This document shows, in pieces, positions 16,648 to 26,686 of a stretch of DNA of 64,000 nucleotides (position 1 is its first letter; every line of letters starts with the position of its first letter). This DNA comes from Candidatus Rhodoferax randersensis (GTDB lineage Bacteria > Pseudomonadota > Gammaproteobacteria > Burkholderiales > Burkholderiaceae_C): positions 186,001 through 250,000 of the forward strand of contig JADKEH010000044.1 in the NCBI GenBank assembly GCA_016718155.1, in the 5' to 3' direction. Made by a program: the position numbers and the translations under genes. The notes below the pieces were generated by a model that saw nothing but the letters and a program-made list of their open reading frames with translations, was not told where the DNA came from and ran no database searches.

Positions 16648-17610
16648 TCACGCATCGTTGCCCGCCACAATGCTCATCACCGCCATCCGTACCGCGATGC
16701 CAAAACTCACCTGCGGCAGGATCACACTCTGCACGCCATCGACCACGGCCGAGTCGATCTCGACGCCCCGGTTAATCGGTCCAGGGTGCATCACGATCGC
16801 GTCGGGCTTGGCCAATTGCAGCTTCTCCGGTGTCAGGCCATAACTCTTGAAGAACTCCTGGCTGGACGGCAGCAAGGCGCCGCTCATGCGTTCGTTTTGG
16901 AGACGCAACATGATCACCACATCACAGTCGCGAATGCCCTCCTCCAGCGTGTGGCACACACGCACCCCCATCTGTGCCAAGTCGGGGGGAACCAGCGTCT
17001 TGGGACCCACCACCCGAACCTCGGCACAGCCCAGCGTGGTGAGCGCGTGAATGTCCGAGCGTGCCACGCGGGAGTGCAGCACATCGCCGACGATGGCCAC
17101 CGTCAGGTTGGAGAAGTCCTTCTTGTAGTGCCGGATGGTGTACATGTCCAGCAGCCCCTGCGTCGGATGCGCGTGCCGGCCGTCGCCGGCGTTGATCACG
17201 TGCACATGCGGCGCGACGTGCTGAGCGATCAGGTAGGGCGCGCCCGACTCGCTGTGGCGCACCACGAACAGGTCGGCCGCCATGGCGCTCAGGTTGGCGA
17301 TGGTGTCCAGTAGCGACTCGCCCTTGGAGGCCGAGGAGCGGGCGATGTCCAGGTTGATCACGTCGGCGCTGAGGCGCTTGGCGGCGATCTCGAAGGTGGT
17401 GCGTGTCCGCGTGGAGTTCTCGAAGAAGAGGTTGAAAACACTTTTGCCCCGAAGCAGCGGCACCTTCTTGACCTCACGGTCATTCACGCTGACGAAGTTG
17501 GCCGCCGTGTCCAGCACCTGCGTCAGGATGCTCTTGGGTAGCCCTTCGGTAGACAGCAGGTGAATCAGCTCACCGTTTTTGTTGAGTTGCGGATTGCGTT
17601 TGTAGAGCAT
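16648..17610 (-). CDS. pyrB: Aspartate carbamoyltransferase catalytic chain
   Basis: 320 residues. It catalyses carbamoyl phosphate plus aspartate to carbamoylaspartate, the second step of UMP synthesis, in the cytosol. Visible signatures are the carbamoyl-phosphate loop FFENSTRTRTTFEIAAKRL, the HPTQGLLDMYTI segment and the catalytic-domain LRLQNERM. The N-terminal extension of about 15 residues is typical of class A enzymes that pair with PyrC'. It sits between pyrR (6 bp upstream) and pyrC' (74 bp downstream), so it is expected to assemble with the latter. Confidence 0.95.
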   Translation of the reverse strand: MLYKRNPQLNKNGELIHLLSTEGLPKSILTQVLDTAANFVSVNDREVKKVPLLRGKSVFNLFFENSTRTRTTFEIAAKRLSADVINLDIARSSASKGESLLDTIANLSAMAADLFVVRHSESGAPYLIAQHVAPHVHVINAGDGRHAHPTQGLLDMYTIRHYKKDFSNLTVAIVGDVLHSRVARSDIHALTTLGCAEVRVVGPKTLVPPDLAQMGVRVCHTLEEGIRDCDVVIMLRLQNERMSGALLPSSQEFFKSYGLTPEKLQLAKPDAIVMHPGPINRGVEIDSAVVDGVQSVILPQVSFGIAVRMAVMSIVAGNDA

Positions 17611-17616
17611 GGCAGG

Positions 17617-18114
17617 CTACCGATTCTTCACATCAAAGCTGAACGCACCGGTCTCGCTGCGCGCCAGGGCCAGCGACTGGTTGGCAGGCAGGCTGATGCG
17701 CGCCGCGCAAAAGTCCGCCTGGATCGGCAACTCGCGCCCGCCCCGGTCCACCAGCACGGCCAATTTGACGCTGGCCGGGCGACCAAAATCAAACAGCTCG
17801 TTGATCACCGCACGAATGGTGCGGCCCGTGTACAGGACATCATCCAGAATCAGGATGTGCGCGCCATTGACGTCAAACGACAGTTGCGTCTGCGCTGCAG
17901 CGGTCATGCCACGCTGACCATAGTCGTCGCGATGCAGCGCCGATGTCAGAATGCCCGCGGTGGTGGTGAGCCCCAAGTCCTGACTCAGGCGCTGCGCCAG
18001 CCAGACTCCGCCAGAGCTCACGCCCGCCAGGTGCATCTCCGCTCGCCACATGGCACGCACGCCGGACAACAAATCCAGGTACAACGCCTGCGCATCCAGC
18101 GCGAGTGTGCTCAT
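17617..18114 (-). CDS. pyrR: PyrR-type uracil phosphoribosyltransferase / pyr regulator
   Basis: 165 residues with the type I phosphoribosyltransferase PRPP loop LILDDVLYTGRTIRA and the PyrR-typical VLVDRGGRELPIQADF. In Bacillus PyrR binds pyr mRNA and promotes attenuation; in betaproteobacteria its regulatory role is less clear, and the enzymatic uracil salvage activity may dominate. No attenuator hairpin is apparent in the 6-bp gap to pyrB. The start overlaps the ruvX stop by 4 bases, so the two are translationally coupled. Confidence 0.93.
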   Translation of the reverse strand: MSTLALDAQALYLDLLSGVRAMWRAEMHLAGVSSGGVWLAQRLSQDLGLTTTAGILTSALHRDDYGQRGMTAAAQTQLSFDVNGAHILILDDVLYTGRTIRAVINELFDFGRPASVKLAVLVDRGGRELPIQADFCAARISLPANQSLALARSETGAFSFDVKNR

Positions 18115-18536
18115 GAAAGACTCCTCAAGAATTGTTCCAGGATGATGCAGGCAGCCATCGCATCGGCATCCTTGGCGCTGCGTTCCAGCGCCTCGGTGGT
18201 GCTGTACCGTTCGTCCACCTCAAACACCGGCAGCTTGAATCGCCCCTGCAACTGCCGTGCAAAGCGCCGCGCACGCACCGTGTTCTCGTGCTCGGCGCCA
18301 TCGGGGTGAAAGGGCACGCCCACCACCAGTGCATCGGGTTGCCAGGCTCGCAACTGTTCGGCGATCTTCGCGAAACGCGCGTCGCCTTCAGCGGCAATGG
18401 TGCCCTGCGGTTGGGCCGTGCCCAACAGCCGATTTCCCACCGCAAAGCCGGTTCGCTTCAGACCAAAATCGAGAGCCAAAAAAGTCTGCAGGCCGACCGC
18501 AATCGCAGGTGTTGGCGCGGCCGACAACCGACTCAT
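18111..18536 (-). CDS. ruvX: Pre-16S rRNA nuclease / Holliday-junction-resolvase-like protein YqgF
   Basis: 141 residues with an RNase H-like fold. Acidic catalytic-type residues are seen in FLALDFGLKRTGFAVG, VDERYSTTEA and DADAMAACIILEQFL. YqgF processes the 5' end of 16S rRNA; older annotation as a Holliday junction resolvase comes from fold similarity. It is coupled by 4-base overlaps to yqgE upstream and pyrR downstream, the conserved betaproteobacterial order. The 18-residue N-terminal extension before FLALDF is slightly longer than usual. Confidence 0.92.
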   Translation of the reverse strand: MSRLSAAPTPAIAVGLQTFLALDFGLKRTGFAVGNRLLGTAQPQGTIAAEGDARFAKIAEQLRAWQPDALVVGVPFHPDGAEHENTVRARRFARQLQGRFKLPVFEVDERYSTTEALERSAKDADAMAACIILEQFLRSLS

Positions 18537-19132
18537 GCCCGCCCGGCCCCCGGCGACAGCATCCAGGACTCAAAACCGAGCAGCGACAAGGCCTTGTCGT
18601 AGCGCTGCGCAACCGGTGTGTTGAAGATCACCTCGCGGTCGGCTGCCACCGTGAGCCAGCTGTTCTCGCACAACTCGGACTCCAGCTGACCCTCGCCCCA
18701 GGCCGAGTAGCCCAGTGAGACCAGCACCTTGCGGGGACCGGCGCCCGTTGAGAGGGCTTCAAGCACGTCTTTGGAGGTGGTCATCTCCAATCCGCCTGGA
18801 ATACTGAGCGTGGATGCGTAAACCGATTCGCCGGTGACATCGCCTTCGGCGCCAATCGACTCGTGCAACACAAAGCCGCGCTCGGTCTGAACCGGTCCGC
18901 CCTGGAACACCGGGCTGTGCGCCAGGTCAACCCGACGCAAGGGCAGCTCCACCTTGTCGAACAAGCGCTGCAGATCAATGTCGCTGGGTTTGTTGATGAC
19001 GAGGCCAAGCGCCCCGCGTTCGCTGTGCTCGCACAGGTACACCACACTGCGCGAGAAAGCCGCATCTTCCAGTCCGGGCATGGCGATCAGAAAGTGATTC
19101 GTCAAATTAATGAGCGCAGAATCGGTGGACAT
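18533..19132 (-). CDS. yqgE: UPF0301/YqgE (AlgH) family protein
   Basis: 199 residues with the family's characteristic N-terminus NLTNHFLIAMPGLEDAAFSR, then VVYLCEHSERGALGLVINKP and SLGYSAWGEGQLESEL. Small cytosolic protein conserved next to yqgF/ruvX; AlgH affects alginate and other transcription in Pseudomonas, but no biochemical activity is established. First gene of the yqgE-ruvX-pyrR-pyrB-pyrC' run, so its promoter probably lies in the 21-bp gap to the divergent phrB or within that gene's 5' end. Confidence 0.93.
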   Translation of the reverse strand: MSTDSALINLTNHFLIAMPGLEDAAFSRSVVYLCEHSERGALGLVINKPSDIDLQRLFDKVELPLRRVDLAHSPVFQGGPVQTERGFVLHESIGAEGDVTGESVYASTLSIPGGLEMTTSKDVLEALSTGAGPRKVLVSLGYSAWGEGQLESELCENSWLTVAADREVIFNTPVAQRYDKALSLLGFESWMLSPGAGRA

Positions 19133-19153
19133 GGGCCAATTTTAGCGGTGATC

Positions 19154-20614
19154 ATGCAAAAGCAATTCGAGCACGGTTTGGTGTGGTTCCGCCGGGATCT
19201 GCGCGTACAGGACAACGCCGCGCTGTGTCTGGCACTGCAGCGCTGCCACCGCGTGCACTGCGTCTTCGTCTTTGACCGCGCCACCCTGGACCCTTTGCCG
19301 CGCACCGACCGGCGCGTGGAATTCATCCGCGAATCGCTGTGCCAGCTCGACTTGGACCTGCGCGCTCTGAGCGGCAAGCCCCATGCCGGACTGATCGTGC
19401 GCCATGGGCAGGCCAGCCATGAAGTCGCAACCCTGGCACAGGCGCTGGGCGTGCAGGCAGTCTTTGCCGCCAAGGACTACGAACCCCAGACCCGGGCGCG
19501 AGATGCCGCCACGCTAGGGGCCTTGGCCGACATTGGCGTGGCAATGCTGCTTTGCAAGGACCACGTGATCTTTGAGGAACAGGAGTTGTTGACCCAAGCC
19601 GGCAAGCCGTTTGCGGTGTTCACACCCTACAAGAACAAGTGGCTGGCAAACGTGACGCCGGCGCACCTGCTTGACCACGACGCCCAACCCATGGCCGGGG
19701 GCTTGGCCGAGCGACCCCGCGCATGGCGTCTGCCGGTACCCACACTGGCCGACATCGGCTTTTGTGCCAACACCGGGTCGCCACTGCAGCTTGCCAGCGG
19801 CGAGAGCGGTGCGAACCACCTGCTAAGCGACTTTCTGACGCGCATGGACCGCTATGACGAAACACGCGACTACCCGGCCATCAAGGGTCCGAGCTACCTC
19901 AGTGTGCACCTGCGGTTCGGCACGGTCTCGATTCGCCGGCTTGCCGCTGCGGCGCTGCAGCGAAGTCAGCAGGGCAGCCATGGCGCCTCGGTCTGGCTCG
20001 GGGAACTGATCTGGCGCGATTTCTATTCCCAGATCCTGGCAAACCATCCGCATGTGGTGGACGGCTCGTTCAAGCCCGCCTACGACGCGATTGCCTGGGA
20101 GCACGGCGCGCACGCGCAGGGCTTGTTCCGGGCCTGGTGTGAAGGCCGCACCGGCTACCCCCTGGTTGATGCCGCGATGGCCCAGCTCAACCAGACCGGC
20201 TACATGCACAACCGCCTGCGCATGGTGGCCGCCAGCTTTCTGGTCAAGGATCTGGGCATTGACTGGCGCTGGGGTGAAAGCTACTTTGCGCAACAGCTCA
20301 ACGACTTCGATCTGGCTGCCAACAACGGTGGCTGGCAGTGGGTGAGTTCCAGCGGCTGCGACGCACAGCCCTACTTTCGAATCTTCAATCCGGTCAGCCA
20401 GAGCGAGAAGTTCGATCCGCAGGGCAAGTTCATCCGGCGCTACCTGCCTCAACTGGCTGGTCTGTCCGATGCCGCGATCCACGCTCCTTGGCTGGCCAAG
20501 GCGGCCGAGCTGGCTTCAGCGGGGGTCCGCCTCGGGCAGGACTACCCGGAACCCATCGTGCAACATGCGCAGGCCCGCACCCGAACTCTGCTGCGCTACG
20601 CGGTAGTCAAGTGA
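19154..20614 (+). CDS. phrB: Deoxyribodipyrimidine photolyase (CPD photolyase)
   Basis: 486 residues from the ATG at 19154. The frame stays open upstream across yqgE, but the protein clearly begins at MQKQFEHGLVWFRRDLRVQD. It repairs cyclobutane pyrimidine dimers using blue light, FADH- and an antenna cofactor. The N-terminal Rossmann antenna domain is followed by the FAD domain with LIWRDFYSQIL, MHNRLRMVAASFLVKDLG, FDLAANNGGWQWVSSSGCDA and YFRIFNPVSQSEKFDP, the class I FAD-binding and DNA-contacting signatures. Divergent from yqgE with a 21-bp gap. Confidence 0.95.
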   Translation: MQKQFEHGLVWFRRDLRVQDNAALCLALQRCHRVHCVFVFDRATLDPLPRTDRRVEFIRESLCQLDLDLRALSGKPHAGLIVRHGQASHEVATLAQALGVQAVFAAKDYEPQTRARDAATLGALADIGVAMLLCKDHVIFEEQELLTQAGKPFAVFTPYKNKWLANVTPAHLLDHDAQPMAGGLAERPRAWRLPVPTLADIGFCANTGSPLQLASGESGANHLLSDFLTRMDRYDETRDYPAIKGPSYLSVHLRFGTVSIRRLAAAALQRSQQGSHGASVWLGELIWRDFYSQILANHPHVVDGSFKPAYDAIAWEHGAHAQGLFRAWCEGRTGYPLVDAAMAQLNQTGYMHNRLRMVAASFLVKDLGIDWRWGESYFAQQLNDFDLAANNGGWQWVSSSGCDAQPYFRIFNPVSQSEKFDPQGKFIRRYLPQLAGLSDAAIHAPWLAKAAELASAGVRLGQDYPEPIVQHAQARTRTLLRYAVVK

Positions 20615-20696
20615 GCGCTTGACGCGGTCAACTGGTAAGCCAAGCCACCAGCGCCCGACCGGCGGACCAGCGAAGGGGACCGGCTAGACCCTGGCG

Positions 20697-23600
20697 TCAA
20701 GCGTCAATGGTGCTCGCGCAATACTGGCGGACCAAGCCGATCAGTTCTTCTTCGGAGTAGGGCTTACCGAGGTAATGGTTAACCCCGAGTTCGCGTGCAT
20801 GCTCGCGGTGCTTCTCGGCAATGCGAGACGTGATCATGATGATCGGCAGGTCGCGCAGCTTGGCATCACCCCGAATGTTGCGGGCCAGATCAAAGCCGTC
20901 CATGCGGGGCATTTCGATATCGGACAACACCACCGATGGTTTTTCTTCCTGCAAACGTTCAAGCGCTTGCAAACCGTCGGCGGCCATCACGACACGGAAG
21001 CCCTCGCGCTTGAGCAGGCGCTGGGTAACACGGCGCACCGTGATCGAGTCGTCCACCACCAGGATCAAAGGCACCTGATTGACAACCGTCATCGCCGTCG
21101 GATGCCCAACGTCGCCGACCTTTGTACCCGAGGCGGCGGCACTGGCCGCTGCCGAACGGATCGCCTCGGCACGCAGCAGCCGGGCCTGGTTGCCGTACAC
21201 GGCCGCCAGCGCCACCGGGTTGTAAATCAGCACCACCGCACCCGAAGCCAGCACTGACATACCGGACAAACCCGGCAGACGGGACAACTGGGGTCCCAGG
21301 TTCTTGACCACAACTTCCTGGTTGCCCAGCACCTCATCCATGTGTGCGGCCAGGCGCTGCCCGGCGCTTCTGAAGATCGCCACGGGTAGGGTCTTGGTTC
21401 GGGCCTCGTTGCTTTGAACCGATGACTGCAGCAACGCACCCGCCCAGAAGAAAGGCACCTGCTCGCCGCCGTACTCGAACACATCGGTCTGGTAGGCACG
21501 CTCAAGCTCGGCCACCGGGACCCGGCGCACGATTTCAATCAGGTTGGCGGGCACGCCAATCACCAACTCACCCACCCGCAACATCACCACCTGCGTCACC
21601 GCAGTGGTAAGTGGCAATACCAGTTTGAACCGTGTGCCCTTGCCCGCTTGCGAGCTGGTCTCGATGCGGCCACCCAAAGCACTGACCTCGGACCGCACCA
21701 CATCCATGCCAATGCCGCGCCCGGACAACTCGGTAACCTGCGATGCGGTCGAAAAACCAGGGGTGAAGATCAGATTAGCAACCTCGGCGTCGCTCAGCAC
21801 CTCACCGTCCTTGATCTGCCCCGAGGCCAGCGCCTTCTCACGAATGCGCTCGAGGTCCAGCCCCGCGCCATCATCCGAGAACTCAACCGTGACGTCGTTG
21901 CTCTGTTGATTCAAATTGATGGTGATGGTGCCCGCGGCAGGTTTGCCAAGCCGTTCGCGCAGCGCCGGTTCTTCGATGCCGTGCGCCACGGCATTGCGAA
22001 GCACGTGCTCGAACGCCGGCGCCATGCGATCCAGAACGCCGCGGTCCATATCGAGTGAGCCGCCAACGATGTCAAGTTTGACCTGCTTGCCAGAATCCTT
22101 GGAGGCCTGCCGAACCACCCCGTAAAGGCGCTCCGAAATACCCTCGAACTCCACCATGCGGGTACGCAACAGATCACGCTGCAGCTCCCGCGCCTGACGT
22201 CCTTGGGCGATCAAATCGTCCTCGGTGCCCTCCACCGTGCGTTGCAGGTTGCGCTGCACCGTGGCCACGTCGTGAACCGACTCGGCCATCATGCGGGTGA
22301 GCTCTTGCACCCGGGTGAATCGGTCAAATTCAAGCGGATCGAAACCCTGCGCGGAATCCTTGGCCTGGGCCAGGCGGGACTGCATCTGTGACTCGGACTG
22401 AAGCTCGATGTCACGCAGTTGATGGCGCAGCCGGTCGAGATTGCCTGACAACTCGCCCAGCGAGCCGCGCAACTGACCGAGTCGAGCCTCCAGGCGCGAA
22501 CGCGTGATCATGACCTCGCCGGCCTGATTGACCAGTCGATCCAGCAGCAGTGAGCGCACGCGCACCGACTGGTTGCTGGCGGCCCGCATCGGTGCCAAAG
22601 GCGCAGCCATCGGCGCCAGCATGGTGGCAAACGCGCGCGCCACCGGCTCGGCTGGAGTGGGCGCGACGGCAGCCAGGTCCACCACGGGTCCCGCGTCCAC
22701 TTGGGGCGCTGCAGCGACCTGCTCCAATCGCTCAAGTGGCACCTCTTCGGGCCGACTCAACAACTGCTCAGGTACGGCACGCAGGGCGTCAAAGTTGACT
22801 TGGATGGCATCGAAGCGGACCAGCAAGGGGTCGATCTGCGCGCTTTGCAGGAATTCGGTACCAAGTTGCTCAATCACCGACTCCATGCGGTGGGTCATTT
22901 CACCGAGTCGGTTGGCGCCGGCCAGTCGAGCACTGCCTTTTAGCGTGTGCAACACGCGCAGGGCCTCGCTGCGCGCGCTCAGATTGTCGGGTCGGGCAGT
23001 CCACTGGCGCAAAGCGCCGCCGAGCTTGGGCATCAACTCCAGCGCCTCCTCCTCAAAGATCGGGAACAGGTCAGCGTCCAGAGCATCGATGGCGTCAAAT
23101 TCTTCTTCCTGCTCCTCGATCAAGGCGCGTCGTGGGGCCTCGACGGCCTGGGCGTGAACCGGTTGCGCCGCCGCGACCGCCACCACCGATGGTGGCGCCG
23201 CTACAGGGGCCTGCTCGGGCGCAACAGGTTCGAGATGCCCCGGCCAGGTGATGGCAGCGTCTGGATCCGGCACCGCAGTCGGTAGTTCCGTGTCTGTCGT
23301 GGAATCCGGGGCGTCCGCCGAGGCGGCCACAAACTCGGTCTCCAGAATGGTCTTGAGCGCATCGAGCAATCGACGGTCCGGCTCCTTCAGGAAGCCTGCG
23401 GCAAACTGATGCAACAGCCTGCGAATTTCGTCAGCCGACTCGACTGCCACCCGCGCATGCTCAGGGCTGCCCTGCGCATGCAGTTGCAGATGCTGCAAAG
23501 CCTGCTCCAACGCCCGCGCGATGTCGGACAGGGCCATGAAGCCCACCGTGGCCGAGCTTCCTGACAGGGAGTGCGCCAAGCCAATCACAGAGTCCGGCAC

Positions 23601-26600
23601 CAGCCGGTGCAGTTCCATCTCCCATTCGCCCAACTCCGTCAACAGCCGCCGTGACCATTCGTCGGCCTCGTTGAGGTACACGTTGTACAGCGGGATGTTG
23701 ATGCGCAGTGTCCCAATAACCTTGACCTGTTCATCGACTTCAGCCGGTTCCGAAACGACCGCAGGCTCCTCTTCGGCCGAATGTGCTTCTTCGATCACAG
23801 GCGCATCTTCGACCGCAGATACTTCTTCGGTCACAGGTGCTTCTTCGACCACGGGGACGACATCGGCCTGATCCATCACTAGCGCCGGCAGTGCCTCCTC
23901 TTCATGCGGCAATGCCCACTCGGCGGCCACCGCAGGCGCCTCAGCGGGAACCTCGTCCAGAGGAACCTGCGCGGTATCAGGCGCTTGCTCGGCCTGCTCG
24001 GGCTCGACAGGCGTGGCCACAACGCTTTCAAAATCGATGTCGTCCAGGCCAAGGTCGGGAAACTCGGACGCACCGGCCTCGCCCTGCGCGTGGGCAACAC
24101 CCGCCGGCTCGAGAATCTTGGTGGGCTCGAATACAAACGGAACATCCGACACAGGTTCGGTGGGCGCGGGCGCTACCGCCTGCGCCTCAAAGGCCTGCGT
24201 CGCCTCATAGAATTCAGTCGCCGATGGCACTGCCACCGATAGCGGCTCGGTCCGCTCTGGCTCCGCCACCGAGGCACCGGGAATCTGGAGCGCAACGACT
24301 TGGCGGTGCAGCCGCAGACCGTCCGCTGCTTCGCGAAAGGGCGCTGCACTCCAATGCCCGTCGGTATTGACAGCAATATCTTCGACCCACCTGCCGAACC
24401 CTCGCATTGCTTCACCCGAAAGGGCGAGCAACTCCGGACTGGCAGGCTTTTGGTCAGCCAGCCAGGTATTGAGCAACTGCTCCAAGGACCAGGCGGCCTC
24501 ACCCAACTCATTGAGGCCCACCATGCGCGAGCTGCCCTTGAGTGTGTGGAACGCGCGGCGTAGCGTGGTCTGCTGACCCAGATCGGATGGTTCTTCAACC
24601 AACTCACCAATCGCCTCAAGTCCGGTCTCAACGACTTCGCGCGCCTCCTCCAGGAAAATATCCCTGAGTTCGGTCTCGTCATCGTCTTCCATGCCCGAAC
24701 TGGGTGCCACGGCCGCGGGCGCCACGACCGCCACAGGTGGCGCAACGAACGGTGCCGCGGGCGCGACGGGCGCCTCGGCCACGGCTGCTTCGCGCGGGGG
24801 CGTTGCCTCGCGCACCGGCGGCTCGACAGCCACCGTAGCGGGCACTTGCACCAATGCCGGCGCTTGGGGCTCCGGCGCCTTTTCGCGTCCCATCAAGGGT
24901 TTGAATTCTCCCAGGTCCTCGTCGTACACGAACAGCTTTTTGGCCAGCGCGCGCTGGTAGCTCAACATGTCAATCAGGAAGCCGATGGCGCCAAGGCTGT
25001 TGCCCAATTTCTCAAAGATGCCGCCACGGGCCGACTCCAGATCGACATCGTCCACCAGGAATTTTTCGACACTGGTGCGCATGCGCAAGGCGGCCAGCGA
25101 AGCCTGCTCAAGACCGAGCACGGAAAACACGCCGCGCATTTGCGCCAACTGGCTTGGCACCTCATGCAGGGGCGACTTGTCCTGCGGACTGCGGAAGAAC
25201 TGGTCCAACGCCCTTTCCACCTCACCCAAGGTAGTCCGCAATTCGGCGACAACGCTGCCCATCGTCTGGCGATCGCTGACCCGGCGGTAAAGCTCCTCCA
25301 TCCAGCCTTCCAGCGCTTCGGGCTGCCCCCCGGCGATGACATGGTCGAGTCGCTGCGCCAGACGCACACTGCGCTCCAGCATGTGCGAATCGGTCGGATC
25401 GATGTCATCGTAGGCCGCGTCGAGGTAGAGCACCGATGTGGCCACCTCCATCGCCAAGGCAGGCGTCGGCGGCTCGGCCGAGCGCACGGTCGCCTCGATG
25501 GCGCGGATCATGGCCCGTGCCAAGTCCCCGCTCTCGGGGTGCAGTTTGATGATCGAATCAGCCACCAGGCTGAACTGGTCGGTAGCAACCTTGAACCGGT
25601 TGGTGTCGCCACCGGCCAACGCAGACCAGGTCTCGGTTGCCGCCGCAATGCGCTTGCGTGCCTGCACCAGCACCGCCGGATCGTAACGGCCGAACTGAGG
25701 TGACTCATAGCTGACCGGATTCGAGCCGCTCAGGCCGTAGGCCGCCCGCACCGCCGCCAGTACCGGCGCTTTTTGAATCTCGGTCGGACCCGCCTGAGCA
25801 CAGAAGAACAACAAGTCCTGCGCGAGCCGGTCAGAAACCGCCGGGTCACCTTTGGCCAGTGTCCGGTACTGGAACAACACCCGCGAAGCCGCGCGCTTGC
25901 CATACACGTCAACCGGACCCAGGCCAAGCGCAAGTGCTTCAAAATAGGCAGCACAGATCTTCCAGAAGGCCCTCGGCTCAAGCTCGGTCTGCGCCTGGGC
26001 AAACCCTAGACTGATGTCGCGCATCGTTGCGGCCGCCTCGGCATCTCCGGTCTGCACAACCTTGAGAATTGATCGATCCAAGCTGGCCCGGGAAGCCTGG
26101 TCGTATCCGAGCGCAGCGGTCTTGAGAGACAGCGAAACGTCGATCCAGCGCCAGGAAATCTGCCACAGGTCGGCCGGATGCACGCGCTCAACCCCGATCA
26201 GCTCCACCACATCCCGGTACTGCGGAAACAAGGCAACGGAAGACGCTACTTTGCCCTTGAGAACACCTTCGAGGTACTCCGACAACGCAAAACTGGCGCG
26301 CTCCACCTTGTTGGCCGCGTCATCGCTACACAGCTCAGGGCGCTGCACGAACTTCTGCGCCAGCGCTTCCATCGCTTTGAGCAGCTTTGCCGGCTCACTC
26401 AGTCCAACCATCTCCAGAGCGCCCACCGCTTGATGCAGTTGCTGGCGGGCAATGCGCAATTGACTGGAATCCAATGCAGCGAGGTCGGAGCCGCGCGCCA
26501 ATTCAGCGTCGCGAACAAAACGGCGCAGTGCCTTGGTTGCGCCTTCCAGCGACTTTCGAAGCTCGTCCAGAACCCAGGCCAGTGGCCCCAGATCATTGAC

Positions 26601-26642
26601 GGCAATGTCATTGTCGCCCGTTGGGGCAGCGTTCGGTTGCAT
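20697..26642 (-). CDS. pilL: Chemosensory-pili hybrid histidine kinase (ChpA/PilL)
   Basis: 1981 residues from the ATG at 26642 (AGGAG 11 bases upstream); an in-frame TTG at 26690 is less likely. The CheA-like kinase of the type IV pilus chemosensory system. Order: a long helical N-terminal region; HPt domains with AFHTLKGSSRMVG (about residue 697), a degenerate AHSLSGSSATVGF (~1022) and LHTLKGSARLAG (~1230), separated by acidic Pro/Ala/Val-rich linkers; a dimerisation helix; an HATPase with HVLRNAVAHGIEE (~1544) and GRGIGMDVVR; a CheW-like domain; and a C-terminal receiver with VVDDSITVRR and phospho-acceptor LSDIEMPRMDG (~1904). Last gene of the operon. Confidence 0.95.
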   Translation of the reverse strand: MQPNAAPTGDNDIAVNDLGPLAWVLDELRKSLEGATKALRRFVRDAELARGSDLAALDSSQLRIARQQLHQAVGALEMVGLSEPAKLLKAMEALAQKFVQRPELCSDDAANKVERASFALSEYLEGVLKGKVASSVALFPQYRDVVELIGVERVHPADLWQISWRWIDVSLSLKTAALGYDQASRASLDRSILKVVQTGDAEAAATMRDISLGFAQAQTELEPRAFWKICAAYFEALALGLGPVDVYGKRAASRVLFQYRTLAKGDPAVSDRLAQDLLFFCAQAGPTEIQKAPVLAAVRAAYGLSGSNPVSYESPQFGRYDPAVLVQARKRIAAATETWSALAGGDTNRFKVATDQFSLVADSIIKLHPESGDLARAMIRAIEATVRSAEPPTPALAMEVATSVLYLDAAYDDIDPTDSHMLERSVRLAQRLDHVIAGGQPEALEGWMEELYRRVSDRQTMGSVVAELRTTLGEVERALDQFFRSPQDKSPLHEVPSQLAQMRGVFSVLGLEQASLAALRMRTSVEKFLVDDVDLESARGGIFEKLGNSLGAIGFLIDMLSYQRALAKKLFVYDEDLGEFKPLMGREKAPEPQAPALVQVPATVAVEPPVREATPPREAAVAEAPVAPAAPFVAPPVAVVAPAAVAPSSGMEDDDETELRDIFLEEAREVVETGLEAIGELVEEPSDLGQQTTLRRAFHTLKGSSRMVGLNELGEAAWSLEQLLNTWLADQKPASPELLALSGEAMRGFGRWVEDIAVNTDGHWSAAPFREAADGLRLHRQVVALQIPGASVAEPERTEPLSVAVPSATEFYEATQAFEAQAVAPAPTEPVSDVPFVFEPTKILEPAGVAHAQGEAGASEFPDLGLDDIDFESVVATPVEPEQAEQAPDTAQVPLDEVPAEAPAVAAEWALPHEEEALPALVMDQADVVPVVEEAPVTEEVSAVEDAPVIEEAHSAEEEPAVVSEPAEVDEQVKVIGTLRINIPLYNVYLNEADEWSRRLLTELGEWEMELHRLVPDSVIGLAHSLSGSSATVGFMALSDIARALEQALQHLQLHAQGSPEHARVAVESADEIRRLLHQFAAGFLKEPDRRLLDALKTILETEFVAASADAPDSTTDTELPTAVPDPDAAITWPGHLEPVAPEQAPVAAPPSVVAVAAAQPVHAQAVEAPRRALIEEQEEEFDAIDALDADLFPIFEEEALELMPKLGGALRQWTARPDNLSARSEALRVLHTLKGSARLAGANRLGEMTHRMESVIEQLGTEFLQSAQIDPLLVRFDAIQVNFDALRAVPEQLLSRPEEVPLERLEQVAAAPQVDAGPVVDLAAVAPTPAEPVARAFATMLAPMAAPLAPMRAASNQSVRVRSLLLDRLVNQAGEVMITRSRLEARLGQLRGSLGELSGNLDRLRHQLRDIELQSESQMQSRLAQAKDSAQGFDPLEFDRFTRVQELTRMMAESVHDVATVQRNLQRTVEGTEDDLIAQGRQARELQRDLLRTRMVEFEGISERLYGVVRQASKDSGKQVKLDIVGGSLDMDRGVLDRMAPAFEHVLRNAVAHGIEEPALRERLGKPAAGTITINLNQQSNDVTVEFSDDGAGLDLERIREKALASGQIKDGEVLSDAEVANLIFTPGFSTASQVTELSGRGIGMDVVRSEVSALGGRIETSSQAGKGTRFKLVLPLTTAVTQVVMLRVGELVIGVPANLIEIVRRVPVAELERAYQTDVFEYGGEQVPFFWAGALLQSSVQSNEARTKTLPVAIFRSAGQRLAAHMDEVLGNQEVVVKNLGPQLSRLPGLSGMSVLASGAVVLIYNPVALAAVYGNQARLLRAEAIRSAAASAAASGTKVGDVGHPTAMTVVNQVPLILVVDDSITVRRVTQRLLKREGFRVVMAADGLQALERLQEEKPSVVLSDIEMPRMDGFDLARNIRGDAKLRDLPIIMITSRIAEKHREHARELGVNHYLGKPYSEEELIGLVRQYCASTIDA

Positions 26643-26686
26643 GGGGTCGTGCACTCCTGCGGATGACAAAATCAGGCCGATCGAAC

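Noticed and set aside
15359..16843. 494-codon plus-strand frame opposite pyrC'
   Set aside because: Same kind of antisense shadow; no start context and low-complexity composition.
20616..20703. CGCTTGACGC / GCGTCAAGCG inverted repeat between phrB and pilL
   Set aside because: Ten-base arms with a 68-base loop and no T-tract; too weak to call a terminator.
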